Source: Streptomyces sp. CCM_MD2014 (GTDB lineage Bacteria > Actinomycetota > Actinomycetes > Streptomycetales > Streptomycetaceae). Taken from it: a DNA stretch of 64,000 bases. Position numbers and translations under genes: made by a program. Shown piece by piece: positions 35,415 through 43,760 of this stretch. Positions within the stretch are counted from its first letter, which is position 1, and each line of letters opens with the position of its first letter. The notes beneath the pieces were generated by a model. That model saw only the letters and a list, made by a program, of their open reading frames with translations. It was not told the origin of the DNA and ran no database searches. The stretch is taken from positions 1,612,001 to 1,676,000 of the forward strand of contig NZ_CP009754.1 in NCBI RefSeq assembly GCF_000772045.1, written 5' to 3'.

Positions 35415-35951
35415 TTACTCCAGATGGAGAGCTGCCAAGCGGGGCAGTCGACGAGTCATCTCGTCGTGGTCATCGAAATCGAAGTTCCAGGTGGGGTCCA
35501 GCTCCCGGTAGCGGATGGTGGGTGAGCTCGGGGGGAGCTGATCACCGGTCGCCGAGATGTGTGCGTTCCAGGCGATGCCCAGCATGTCCTCACCCTCCAG
35601 GTCGACGCCGTTGGCTGCGGAGGATTGAACGATGGGCAGTTCTGCCAGGGCATCGGGGTCAGCGACTACGCGCTCGAAGGTTTCACGGCCCTGCGCGATC
35701 AGCCAGCCGCGGAAGTAGTCGAAGCCGTCGTCTGAGCACCCACCGTTGACGATGTAAGCAGCGGCCCACAGAGGATTGGTGTAGGAGTCAACCATCAGGT
35801 CCCACAGAGCCTGCTCAGCTGCGACGATCTCCTCGACCGGTCGGAAGGCCAGCAGCGAGGTCGCCTCGCGAGCGACCGCTTCGCCGTCGTTCGGGTTGGA
35901 TGCCTGATCGCGGGCTGCCTCGATGAGCTGCCAGAACTGCTGCTTGTTCAT
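35415..35951 (-). CDS. DUF4240 protein
   Basis: Protein of 178 residues from ATG 35951. MNKQQFWQLIEAARDQA opens the domain; NGGCSDDGFDYFRGWLIAQG and YRELDPTWNFDFDDHDEM are strong DUF4240 hallmarks. The conserved acidic and Trp/Phe residues are intact. The function of the family is unknown; it is frequent in actinobacteria and sometimes near toxin-immunity genes. It is a single gene downstream of the recombinase module on the same strand. Confidence 0.85.
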   Translation of the reverse strand: MNKQQFWQLIEAARDQASNPNDGEAVAREATSLLAFRPVEEIVAAEQALWDLMVDSYTNPLWAAAYIVNGGCSDDGFDYFRGWLIAQGRETFERVVADPDALAELPIVQSSAANGVDLEGEDMLGIAWNAHISATGDQLPPSSPTIRYRELDPTWNFDFDDHDEMTRRLPRLAALHLE

Positions 35952-36030
35952 GGAGGCAGAGCATGCCACCCGGTACTGACATCGGGCCGAGGGGCGAGCT
36001 TGGCCCATCAGAGCAGCCACGTCGCTCCTG

Positions 36031-37503
36031 TCAGCGTGTGTGGTCGCCGGGTGCATATCGGCTCCAGGTTCCTCCGGCTTCGGTGACCAGGCGGGTGGCG
36101 GTCTTGTCGTGGTAGCCGAGTGCCTTCGCGATGACGGGTGCCGGGGCTTGGAGGACGAGCTGGCGGATCGCGGAGGTCCTGCCTCGTTGCGGCGGGACGC
36201 CGATCTTTCGGAGGTGGTCTTGGAGGCTGACTGGGTTCATAGGCTGCCCGGGCTGACGGCCGGGGAAGAGCCACTGCGAGCTCCTGCTGCTGGCGTAGGG
36301 CAGATGTTGCCGGGACTGCATGTAGGCCCGCATAAGGTCGGCGACAGGTTCGGGCAGCGGGGACGGCGGGTCTCCCAGTCGGACGGTGCCGATGGCCTCG
36401 TCGTCGGTGATGTCGTCGATGGTGAGGCGGACGATACGGCTGACGGGCTGCGCGTAGAGGAGAACGAGCGCGGCGGCGACCCGGGCCCGCAGGGACAGGG
36501 AATCGTCGTTGAGGACCCGGCGGAGGATCGCGAGCCGGCGGTGCTGGTGCAACGGTTCCGGGTCCTGGGTGATGACCGCGGGCGGGAGCGTGAGGCGGGG
36601 CATCCTGCCGGTCTTGATGCACCACCGCAGGAATGACTGCGAGGGGCGGCGGGTGGCCAGGCTTTCGGTGTGCCAGGCGTCGATGTCGGCCTGCTGGCAC
36701 TGCCCGATTACGCGTCCTCGGTCGGCGAGCCATCCGAGGAAGGCGCCGGCCTGGGTAACTTCTTGCTTGGTGTGGTTGGTCTGGGATCGTCCCAGCGGCC
36801 CCTTCTCCGCCTTCGTCCGCAGGCGCCGCATCTGGTGCCAGGTGGCGAAGTGGCGGAGAAGCTGACGGTGACCGGGATCCTCGATGGTGGCGAGCCGTTC
36901 GGTCAGCCAGCGCTGGTAGAGCAGGAGCTGCCGGTCGACTCGCGGGAGGACGGCACTGTCCATCAGCAGGTCACGCAGGTGAGTGACGGTCCGCCAGGGG
37001 GTTTCCTGGTGCAGCCCGTCATGGGAGAGCGGGATGCTGCCGGTGGCCAGGCCCCGCAGGAGGCGGACAACGTTGGGGTTGCGCAGCCAGATGAGCCGGC
37101 TCTTGGGCCGGTCCATCTCCAGCAGGACCTTGACCAGCGGCAGGAACGCCGGGGCGACGCGGCCGGTGCCGTCGTCGAGGAGGCGGGCGAGCGTGTCGGC
37201 GAGGGTGCAGTGTTCGCAGAGGCGTCCGCCAAGCAGCAGCCCCTCGGAGCCGCAGCGATCGCAGAAGAAGTCGCGGACGATGCCCGCGCAGTCGCGGCAG
37301 ACCGGTGCGCCGTCGGTGTCCCGACCGGGCAGCAGCCGGTCGGTGTCGCAGGAGGGGCAGCGGCCACGGACTCGCATCGCGCGGTCGTAACAGGTCCGGC
37401 AGATCGGACCGTCCGACCACTCGGCGGACTTCGAGGCGCGGCGGCCGCAGCGTGCGCAGTCGCGGATCATCCACCGCTCGTACTCCTCGGGCGTCACCGT
37501 CAC
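36031..37503 (-). CDS. zinc-finger protein with tyrosine-recombinase-like C-domain
   Basis: Protein of 490 residues from GTG 37503, overlapping the upstream stop. The first 100 residues hold six CxxC pairs (CARC, CRTC, CPSC, CRDC, CDRC, CEHC), suggesting three zinc ribbons. The last 200 residues resemble a tyrosine recombinase: Arg in PVSRIVRLTIDDI, SAIRQLVLQ where HxxR is expected, ALGYHDKTATRL, and a Tyr in WSRYAPG. The box II His is not present, so activity may depend on its partner. Third gene of a coupled trio. Confidence 0.75.
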   Translation of the reverse strand: MTVTPEEYERWMIRDCARCGRRASKSAEWSDGPICRTCYDRAMRVRGRCPSCDTDRLLPGRDTDGAPVCRDCAGIVRDFFCDRCGSEGLLLGGRLCEHCTLADTLARLLDDGTGRVAPAFLPLVKVLLEMDRPKSRLIWLRNPNVVRLLRGLATGSIPLSHDGLHQETPWRTVTHLRDLLMDSAVLPRVDRQLLLYQRWLTERLATIEDPGHRQLLRHFATWHQMRRLRTKAEKGPLGRSQTNHTKQEVTQAGAFLGWLADRGRVIGQCQQADIDAWHTESLATRRPSQSFLRWCIKTGRMPRLTLPPAVITQDPEPLHQHRRLAILRRVLNDDSLSLRARVAAALVLLYAQPVSRIVRLTIDDITDDEAIGTVRLGDPPSPLPEPVADLMRAYMQSRQHLPYASSRSSQWLFPGRQPGQPMNPVSLQDHLRKIGVPPQRGRTSAIRQLVLQAPAPVIAKALGYHDKTATRLVTEAGGTWSRYAPGDHTR

Positions 37504-37826
37504 CCCTCGGGCGTCAGCCGGACCCGTGTGGGTCGGCGGGCAGCCAGGTTGATCGGCGCCTCTTCGCCAGCGGCGCGGCGAACCGGAAGGTTTTGGGCCG
37601 AGGTGGCGATCAGGTCGGTGGGCGTGCAGTCGAGGATGTCACAGAGGGTGGCCAGCACCGGCAGGGACAGCCGTTCCGGGGTCCCGGAGACCAGGCGGTG
37701 GACCTGTGAGGAGGACAGGGTGATGCCGCGTTCGGTCAGGTGCGGCATGAGCTCAGCGACGGTGAACATGCCGCGGGCGGCCATCAGCTCACGCAGGCGC
37801 CACCGGTAGCTGATCTGGCGTGGCAT
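37500..37826 (-). CDS. XRE-type helix-turn-helix protein of the recombinase trio
   Basis: Protein of 108 residues. A Cro/CI-like helix-turn-helix is at about residues 20-70 (FTVAELMPHLTERGITLSSS, VHRLVSGTPERLSLPVLATL). It is coupled on both sides (TGATG with the recombinase, GTGA with the zinc-finger protein). It may be a directionality factor or the repressor of the module. Confidence 0.82.
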   Translation of the reverse strand: MPRQISYRWRLRELMAARGMFTVAELMPHLTERGITLSSSQVHRLVSGTPERLSLPVLATLCDILDCTPTDLIATSAQNLPVRRAAGEEAPINLAARRPTRVRLTPEG

Positions 37827-38944
37827 CAGGAGGTCCTTCCCGGCCGCAGAGCAGCCTCGATGGTGGCGTCCAGGACGCGCCGCAGGGAGCGGGTGCGGAA
37901 GTCGGAGGAGACGCAGGTGTAGATCGCGGTGGTGGAGGCATGGTCGTGCCCGACCTGCTGCTGGACGAACAGCGGGTCATGGCCGTCCTCGATCAGATGC
38001 GTGATGTAGGACCTGCGCAGTGAGTGGAACTCCAGCGCGGGGTCCAAGCCGACGGCGTCCCGGTAGGCCGCGAATCGGGAGTCCAGACGCTGGACCCCGA
38101 CCCGCGGCCCACGCTCGGACGGCCAGAGGGCCCGACTTGGCGAATGCCGCATCCCGGGCCGCACCTCACTGATCCATTCCTCGATCGTGCCGGGTGTCCA
38201 CTGCCAGACGGTCAGCACGCTGCGGCGCTTCGGAGGCGACCCCTTCTTGGCCTTGCCGTAGCGGACCAGCAGGGTGCCGTACTCGCCGAACTCCCGGCCC
38301 TCCGGATTGCGTCCGAAGTCGGTGAGGTCGAGCATCCGGGTCTCGTTGCGTCGCAGACCGTAGGCGTACGCGACCTTGAACAGGGCGGCGTCCCGGAAGG
38401 CCGGCAGCCAGCCCTTGCGGCCCTTGCCGCGAACACGCAGGACCTCCTCGTCGGCGTGGTCGAAGAACGCTTCCAGCTCGGGCCGGGTGAAGGCACGTCG
38501 TTCCGGCTCGCCCTCGGCTTCGTCGGCGTGCGTCGCGGCGTTCCAGTCGTAGACCACCTGGACTGGGTGGGTACCGAAGTGCCGCAGGCACTCGTCGCTC
38601 CAGCCGTAGGCTGGGTTGGTCAGGAAGTCGCAGAACTGGCGCACGGAACCCTGGTAGTTGCGCAGGGTAGACCGGACGCATCCGTGCACGGCCCGCAGAT
38701 CAGCCGACCATTCGTCGACGTGCTGCGGCGTCCACTGCCACGGCATCGCGTCGGCATGCCGGACGAAGGCGCGGACCGTACGTTCCTGGTCATCGACGTA
38801 CCCCGGCGAGAGGTTCCGGGCGAGCTGCTGGTTGCGCCAGCCTTTGATCATCGCCTCGAAGACCTGCTCGTCCGGTCGCAGCAACGGCAGGCCGTCGATC
38901 AGGTGCAGCCGAGCAGAGCCTGGAACGTGACCGTCCCCACCCAT
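37826..38944 (-). CDS. tyrosine recombinase (phage-integrase family)
   Basis: Protein of 372 residues. A SAM-like N-terminal domain covers about residues 25-110. The catalytic set is complete: Arg198 in YGLRRNETR, a Lys in the beta-hairpin RYGKAKKGSPPKRR, HSLRR (box II), GHDHASTTAIY with the His/Trp position and the nucleophile Tyr. It should cut and rejoin DNA at short inverted sites. Palindromes of 15 bp lie 21-55 bases upstream of its ATG. First gene of the trio. Confidence 0.9.
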   Translation of the reverse strand: MGGDGHVPGSARLHLIDGLPLLRPDEQVFEAMIKGWRNQQLARNLSPGYVDDQERTVRAFVRHADAMPWQWTPQHVDEWSADLRAVHGCVRSTLRNYQGSVRQFCDFLTNPAYGWSDECLRHFGTHPVQVVYDWNAATHADEAEGEPERRAFTRPELEAFFDHADEEVLRVRGKGRKGWLPAFRDAALFKVAYAYGLRRNETRMLDLTDFGRNPEGREFGEYGTLLVRYGKAKKGSPPKRRSVLTVWQWTPGTIEEWISEVRPGMRHSPSRALWPSERGPRVGVQRLDSRFAAYRDAVGLDPALEFHSLRRSYITHLIEDGHDPLFVQQQVGHDHASTTAIYTCVSSDFRTRSLRRVLDATIEAALRPGRTS

Positions 38945-38964
38945 CCGCCATCACTCTCCGTCCA

Positions 38965-38979
38965 TCGCATCTGACGCGA
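38965..38979. repeat. palindrome copy 1 upstream of recombinase
   Basis: TCGCATCTGACGCGA, an imperfect inverted repeat of the same family as the two below; start-to-start 20 bases from copy 2. Confidence 0.65.
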
Positions 38980-38984
38980 GAATT

Positions 38985-38999
38985 TCGCATCAGATGCGA
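38985..38999. repeat. palindrome copy 2 upstream of recombinase
   Basis: TCGCATCAGATGCGA, a perfect 7+1+7 palindrome. With copy 1 it forms a tandem site on nearly the same helix face, fit for the XRE protein or for recombinase arms. Confidence 0.72.
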
Positions 39000-39150
39000 C
39001 TCGGGGGCGTCTTCGCAGTTCAATCGCTCGATGGAGTGAGACATGCAGTTGTCTGCCGACAAGACCGCTACCGTGGCTCCGAGGCCAACGGCCCTGCTGG
39101 GACCGCATCTGTGCAGTGTCCGGCCAGCATTCAGGGCGAGTGTCGCCTAT

Positions 39151-39165
39151 TCGCATCCGATGCAA
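39151..39165. repeat. palindrome copy 3
   Basis: TCGCATCCGATGCAA, 166 bases beyond copy 2; GCATC-C-GATGC is palindromic. A weaker CCGCATCTGTGCAG occurs at 39103. The 38945-39251 stretch holds no gene, only these repeats. Confidence 0.6.
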
Positions 39166-39251
39166 TTGGCGTCGGTAGGAACAACGGAACAGCCATTGGC
39201 GCCAAGCACTTGATCTTGGCGGTCCGCCGTTCCTTGGGTGGGTGGTGATGG

Positions 39252-39665
39252 TCAGCGGGCGGATTCTGGCTGGTCCGCCGCACGCGGGCCAGGGAGTTCG
39301 CTGGCCTGGAGGACGGCGAAGTCGGCGTGGGCCTGCTCGATGGCTTCGGGGTACGCCTCGCGCTTGGCGTGTTCGGCGAGTGCCCAGTAGATGCTCGCGA
39401 CGGAGGGGTTCTGTCCCTTGCGTTTGCCGATGGGGGTGATCAGGTCGGGCTGGATCTGCTCGACGGACTCCCCGCCCGCGCGGCGCCGGAGCACGGTGTG
39501 GAGCATGTCGTCGGTGATGGCCAGGGACCGGCCGCCGTGCTTGCCCTTGCGGGCGGCGATGTCGAGCCCCTCCAAGGTGGACTCGCGGATGTTCTCCCGT
39601 TCGCGGCAAAGAATGCGAACAGCAGCTTGCCCGGGCCGGTGGGGTCGTAGATGCCGGGCAGGTGG
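39252..39665 (-). pseudogene. serine resolvase/invertase remnant
   Basis: A 107-residue C-terminal piece starts MEGLDIAARKGKHGGRSLAI and includes a helix-turn-helix (NPSVASIYWALAEH). The preceding catalytic-domain piece, GIYDPTGPGKLLFAFFAA, lies in another frame around 39610-39665, and the few residues normally joining them are missing. The domain with the catalytic Ser is absent, cut at the start of the next gene. A dead mobile-element remnant. Confidence 0.75.
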
Positions 39666-39685
39666 CGGTGCGCGATCCTGGAGGC

Positions 39686-40003
39686 ATGGAGATCGAGGTT
39701 CTGGTCGTGCCTGACTGCCCGAACGAGAAGGTGGCCGCCGACCGGCTGCGGCAGGCGCTGGATGAGGTCGGGCTGCGCGAGGTGGGGTTTACCGTGCGGG
39801 TGGTCGCTGACCAGGCGGAGGCGGAGCGGATTGCCTTCACCGGTTCGCCGACCATCTGGATCGGGGGATGCGACCCGTTCGCCCAGGCGGGCCGGGAGCC
39901 GGGGCTGGCGTGCCGGGTCTACCGGACGCCGGACGGCCTGGCTGGCGCTCCGGGGCTCGACGAACTGCGGCAGGCGCTGAGGGCTGCCGCAGCTTCTGGC
40001 TGA
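39686..40003 (+). CDS. thioredoxin-like protein of the alkylmercury-lyase-associated type
   Basis: Protein of 105 residues from ATG 39686. MEIEVLVVPDCPNEKVA opens a thioredoxin-like fold with a single Cys before Pro; GSPTIWIGGCDPFAQ holds the cis-Pro region, and ACRVYRTPDGLAGAPGLDEL ends it. Similar small proteins stand beside mercury or organomercury genes, but none is seen here. A role in soft-metal or thiol chemistry is inferred. It begins right at the break of the resolvase remnant. Confidence 0.7.
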   Translation: MEIEVLVVPDCPNEKVAADRLRQALDEVGLREVGFTVRVVADQAEAERIAFTGSPTIWIGGCDPFAQAGREPGLACRVYRTPDGLAGAPGLDELRQALRAAAASG

Positions 40004-40117
40004 TCCGCTCCGTCTGGGTGGGCGCGGGCTCCGGGAGGGCGTTGCGGTACAGAAAGTGCCGCTGAGATAGATCTTGCTCGACCGGGGCACTGCCGAGCGC
40101 GCGGGCGGTTAGTTGCA

Positions 40118-40731
40118 TCAGTCCGGTTGGGCGGTGAGGCTGCCGCTTCTGGGGAGGAAGCGTCCGGTGCGGGCGGTGTAGGCCGATACGCGGGGCCATG
40201 CATGGCCTTGAGGTAGGGCTCCTCGACGACGCGGACCTGGAGCTGGATGGCGGTGATCAGGCAGGCCAGGGCGAGGAGGGAGACCCAGTTCGGGACCATC
40301 AGGGCCAGGCCGAGCGCGGTGATGGCCATGGCGGTGAAGACGGGGTTGCGGGCGTGCGCGAAGAGGCCGCCGGTGACCAGCGTCGTGCGTTCGTCCGTGT
40401 TCACGCCCACGCGCCAGGAGGCGCCCATGCTCGTCTGCGCGGTCAGGGTGGCCGCCATTCCTGCCAGTGTGATCACCAGTCCGGATCACTGCACGGCGGC
40501 GTGGCCGGCGGTGGGCAGTCCGGTGAGCGCGGCCACGGGAGCGGCGGTGCCGCCGAGCAGGGCGGTCACAAACAGCACGCCGGCCCACCAGGAGGCTTCG
40601 TCCGGGCGACCGGAGATGCCGCGGAAGCCCGCGTCGCCGGTGCGGCGGCGCTGCACGGCAGCGCGGACGCCGAAGGCGAAACCCGCCCACCCCAGGTAGA
40701 GGGCGAGTGCCGTCCAGACCCAGCCGCTCAC
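40118..40731 (-). pseudogene. isoprenylcysteine methyltransferase-family protein, broken twice
   Basis: GTG 40731 overlaps the CDF stop as GTGA. The frame runs VSGWVWTALALYLGWAGFAF to HAAVQ, where TGA at 40486-40488 replaces a codon that is Trp-like in relatives; it resumes SGLVITLAGMAATLTAQTSM and RNPVFTAMAITALGLALMVP. Near 40183 a lost G shifts the end (AYTARTGRFLPRSGSL) to another frame. The intact form would be a membrane ICMT/PEMT-type protein. Such proteins often follow CDF genes. Confidence 0.7.
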
Positions 40732-41462
40732 CGCTTCGCCTCGGGTGCGGGCGCGCAGCAGGCGCATCCCGGACTGCAGATGCCGCACGCGTCCGCCTCG
40801 ACGTCCAAAGAGGCGGTGGCAGCGGCGTTCGGGGCGCAGCAGCCCTTGCCCTGCCAGGCGTCGCGGCCTTCCTTGACGGCGATCGCGGCGATGACGAGGG
40901 CGGCGATGGGGTCGGCCCAGGACCAGCCGAGGGTCGCGTTGAGGACCAGGCCGACCAGGAGCACCGCGGACAGGTAGGTGCACAGCAGGGTCTGCTTGGA
41001 GTCGGCGACCGCGGACGCGGAGCCGAGTTCGCGGCCGGCCTTGCGCTGGGCGTACGAGAGGAACGGCATGATCGCCAACGACAGAGCGGCGATGATGATG
41101 CCCGGGGTCGAGGAGTCCGCCTCGCCGGTGCCGGTGAGCGCGCGGACGGCGTCGAAGGTGACGTACGCAGCGAGCGCGAAGAAGGAGACGGCGATGATCC
41201 GCAGGGTACGCTGCTCGCGCGCTTCACGGACGGCGTGGTCGGAGGCGGAGAACTGCCAGGCGACGGCGGCGGAGGAGGAGACCTCGATGATCGAGTCGAG
41301 GCCGAAGCCGATCAGGGCGGTGGAGGAGGCGATCGTGCCGGCGGTGAGGGCGACGACCGCCTCGATCACGTTGTAGGTGATGGTCGCGGCGACCAGCAGC
41401 CGTATCCGCTTGGCGAGCACTTCGCGGCGGGCCGGGGACGGCCCGAGGGATATCGCGGTCAT
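40728..41462 (-). CDS. cation diffusion facilitator-type exporter, copy 2
   Basis: Protein of 244 residues from ATG 41462, coupled to the sensor by TGATG as in copy 1. It has the same motifs (GFGLDSIIEV, ADSKQTLLCTYLSAVLLVGL) and a Cys-rich tail (CGICSPGCACC). It is nearly colinear with the protein at 32688 but in the opposite orientation. Cd/Zn export expected. If the upstream sensor is really frameshifted, it may be expressed constitutively. Confidence 0.85.
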   Translation of the reverse strand: MTAISLGPSPARREVLAKRIRLLVAATITYNVIEAVVALTAGTIASSTALIGFGLDSIIEVSSSAAVAWQFSASDHAVREAREQRTLRIIAVSFFALAAYVTFDAVRALTGTGEADSSTPGIIIAALSLAIMPFLSYAQRKAGRELGSASAVADSKQTLLCTYLSAVLLVGLVLNATLGWSWADPIAALVIAAIAVKEGRDAWQGKGCCAPNAAATASLDVEADACGICSPGCACCAPAPEAKR

Positions 41463-41796
41463 CAGCAGTAGCCCTTCTCGTCGGCGTCTACGCAGGTGCA
41501 GTCGGTCTCGACGGCCACCACGGCGGTGCGCAGGTCGTCCAGGGCATGGCCGAGGCGTTCGGCGGCGAGCCCGTAGCGGGTACGGCGCCCGTCCGGGACG
41601 GTGACGACCAGGCCGCAGTCCCACAGACAGGCCAGATGGTTCGACAGCCGCGTACGCGAGATCCCGAGGGTGTCGGCGAGGTCGGCGGGATAGGCGAGGG
41701 CTCGCGCAGGGCGAGCAGGATGCGGCAGCGGATCGGGGCGGCGAGCGCGCGGCCGAAGCGGGCCAGCACCTCGATGTCGGAAGCAACAGTCAGCAC
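41462..41796 (-). pseudogene. CmtR-like sensor, copy 2, single-base frameshift
   Basis: From GTG 41796 the protein reads LTVASDIEVLARFGRALAAP then IRCRILLALRE, and continues in the next frame as AYPADLADTLGISRTRLSNH and LACLWDCGLVV. Restoring one G at about 41699 gives 111 residues, exactly the length of copy 1, with the three CmtR-type cysteines in place. Either a recent loss of the repressor or a homopolymer error. Confidence 0.72.
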
Positions 41797-41814
41797 ACCG
41801 ACGATACAAGAGAT

Positions 41815-41826
41815 CCTGAATTCAAG
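41815..41826. promoter_or_regulatory. ArsR/CmtR-type operator, copy 2
   Basis: On the minus strand CTTGAATTCAGG, identical to 32320-32331 and at nearly the same distance from the GTG start. Confidence 0.6.
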
Positions 41827-41896
41827 GAAACCTGTATCGCCGTGGTCGTCGGTACGGCTCACCGCCAGGGGTGGCCGGCGGGTACGCGTGGCCGGG

Positions 41897-42556
41897 CTAG
41901 GCGTTCTTGACCAGCAGCGGCAGATCGTGGGCGAAGTCGTCGACCGTCGTGCCGCTCGTGTACACGACCCGGCCCTTGTCGTCGCCGGGGGTGAAGGCGA
42001 TGACCTGGGTACCGTGGTCGGAGGTGACGGTGCCGTCGTGGTGCTTTGTGGGGTCCTCGACCGAGATGCCGACGCTGAGCGCGGCCTTCTTGACCTTGGC
42101 CAGGTCGCCGGACAGGCCGGTGAAGTTCGGCCCGAAGGACTTCAGCCACTTCCCCAGACTTTCGGGGGTGTCGCGCTCGGGGTCGGTGGTGACGAAGACG
42201 ACCTCGACGCTGTCGCGCACGCTCTGAGGCTGCCCTGCCAGGGCGGTGGAGATGTCGCCCATGGTGGTGGGGCACACGTCGGGGCAGTTGGTGTAGCCGA
42301 AAAAGACCAGGGTGGCCTTGCCGGCGGTCTGCTTGCGCAGGTCGTAGGGCTTGCCGGTGGTGTCGGTCAGCACCAGGTCGGGCTTGGCGAAGCCGGGGTC
42401 GACGGCGGTGCCGCGGTAGGGGGAGTCGCTCTTGGCGGAGATCGCGGTGGGCTTGTCGGCGGCTTCGTGGTGGGCGCCGGAGGTGCCGCAGCCGGCCAGG
42501 AGGGCCGCGGCGGTGAGCGCGGTGGCGGACAGGCGGAGGGCGCGGGCGTGGTGCAT
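41897..42556 (-). CDS. SCO1/SenC-type copper-delivery lipoprotein
   Basis: Protein of 219 residues. The lipobox LLAGC gives lipid Cys23. The thioredoxin-fold copper site is TNCPDVCPTTMG (Cys91, Cys95) with a His in TSDHGTQVIAF. SCO proteins insert or maintain Cu in the Cu-A site of cytochrome oxidase or reduce its cysteines, outside the membrane. It lies 7 bases after the CadC-like sensor gene at the end of a long minus-strand run. Confidence 0.9.
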   Translation of the reverse strand: MHHARALRLSATALTAAALLAGCGTSGAHHEAADKPTAISAKSDSPYRGTAVDPGFAKPDLVLTDTTGKPYDLRKQTAGKATLVFFGYTNCPDVCPTTMGDISTALAGQPQSVRDSVEVVFVTTDPERDTPESLGKWLKSFGPNFTGLSGDLAKVKKAALSVGISVEDPTKHHDGTVTSDHGTQVIAFTPGDDKGRVVYTSGTTVDDFAHDLPLLVKNA

Positions 42557-42563
42557 GGCGGTG

Positions 42564-42953
42564 TCAGGTCCGATTCGTGGCGGGGCTGGCGGTCGGGGCG
42601 GGATCGAGAACGGCGTGGGTCAGGGCGCGGCCGCGGTCGGTGAGCGTGTACATCACCAGCCGTCCCTGGCGGCGTGAGGCGGCAAGGCCCGCCTGGCGCA
42701 GCTGGCGCAGGTGGTGGGAGACGAGGTTCTGGGCCTGGCCGATGACCCAGGCCAGGTCGCACACGCACAGCTCGCCGGCCTCGGCCAGGGCGGCGGCCAC
42801 CTTCAGGCGGGTGGGGTCGGCCAGGGCCTTGGCGGCCGCGGCGGCCGTCTCCAGGCCGGGCAGGGGTGGCATGCGGCTGCGAATGGCCTCGGCCACCGGC
42901 AGGTCCAGGCACAGCAGGTCACAGGAGTCGTCCTGCTCCTCGCTCACGTTCAC
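42564..42953 (-). CDS. CadC-like ArsR-family sensor
   Basis: Protein of 129 residues from GTG 42953. CDLLCLD (Cys11, Cys15) in the N-terminal arm and ELCVCDL (Cys63, Cys65) in the recognition-helix region reproduce the alpha3N thiolate site of CadC (Cd/Pb/Bi). The winged helix is complete (QAQNLVSHHLRQLRQAGL). It sits between ccdA and SCO1 genes, so it may regulate the redox/copper-delivery unit or only its own transcript. Confidence 0.85.
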   Translation of the reverse strand: MNVSEEQDDSCDLLCLDLPVAEAIRSRMPPLPGLETAAAAAKALADPTRLKVAAALAEAGELCVCDLAWVIGQAQNLVSHHLRQLRQAGLAASRRQGRLVMYTLTDRGRALTHAVLDPAPTASPATNRT

Positions 42954-42998
42954 GTCTCAGTCCTTCATTCGGTCGATTCAGTGCCGCGGCGGGCGGGG

Positions 42999-43760
42999 TC
43001 AGATGCCGACGGTGAAGCCGGCAGTCCAGGACTGCATCTGGCTGATCATCTGGCTCCAGACGCCGGTGACCATCAGCAGGCCGGTGGCGATCATCATGCC
43101 TCCGCCGACGCGCATCACCCACTGGTAGTGGGCCTTGACCCAGGCGAAGAACCCCATGGCCTTGCGGAAGGCGAGCCCTGCGGCCAGGAACGGGATGCCC
43201 AGCCCCGCGCAGTACGCCACGGTCAGCGCCGCGCCGCGAGAGGCGCTGGCCTCGCTGAAGGCGAGGGCCTGCACGGCGGCCAGGGTGGGGCCGATGCACG
43301 GCGTCCAGCCCAGCCCGAACAGCACGCCCAGCAGGGGTGCACCGGCCAGCCCGGCGGCCGGCCGGTGGTGCAGCCGCCACTCCCGGCGGATCCCCGGCAG
43401 CGCGCCCATGAACGACAGGCCCATCACGATGGTCACCGCGCCCAGCACGCGGATGAGGATGTCCTGGTGTTCCAGCAGCGTGTTGCCGGCGTAGCCGAAC
43501 GCGGCGCCGAACGAGACGAACACAGCCGTGAACCCCGCCAGGAACAGCACGGTCCCGGCCACGATCCGGCCGCGGCGGGCGTCGGCCAAGTCGGCGCCGG
43601 TGATCCCGGTGACGTACGAAAGGTAGCCGGGCACCAGGGGCAGCACGCACGGGGAGAAAAAGGACACCAGCCCGGCGAGGGCGGCGATGGGGATGGCCAG
43701 CAGCACCGAGCCGCCCAGCACAGTGCCCTCCAGGTCCACGGCCAGCAGCATTCCGGTCAC
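42999..43760 (-). CDS. ccdA: CcdA-type thiol-disulfide transporter
   Basis: Protein of 253 residues from GTG 43760, overlapping the TlpA stop. Six membrane segments; the redox pair is Cys38 in [12 protein letters not shown] and Cys155 in GWTPCIGP. CcdA passes electrons from cytosolic thioredoxin to extracytoplasmic thiol oxidoreductases such as the TlpA/ResA-like protein encoded just before it. It is probably a cytochrome c or Cu-A maturation helper for the SCO1 protein downstream. Confidence 0.92.
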   Translation of the reverse strand: MTGMLLAVDLEGTVLGGSVLLAIPIAALAGLVSFFSPCVLPLVPGYLSYVTGITGADLADARRGRIVAGTVLFLAGFTAVFVSFGAAFGYAGNTLLEHQDILIRVLGAVTIVMGLSFMGALPGIRREWRLHHRPAAGLAGAPLLGVLFGLGWTPCIGPTLAAVQALAFSEASASRGAALTVAYCAGLGIPFLAAGLAFRKAMGFFAWVKAHYQWVMRVGGGMMIATGLLMVTGVWSQMISQMQSWTAGFTVGI

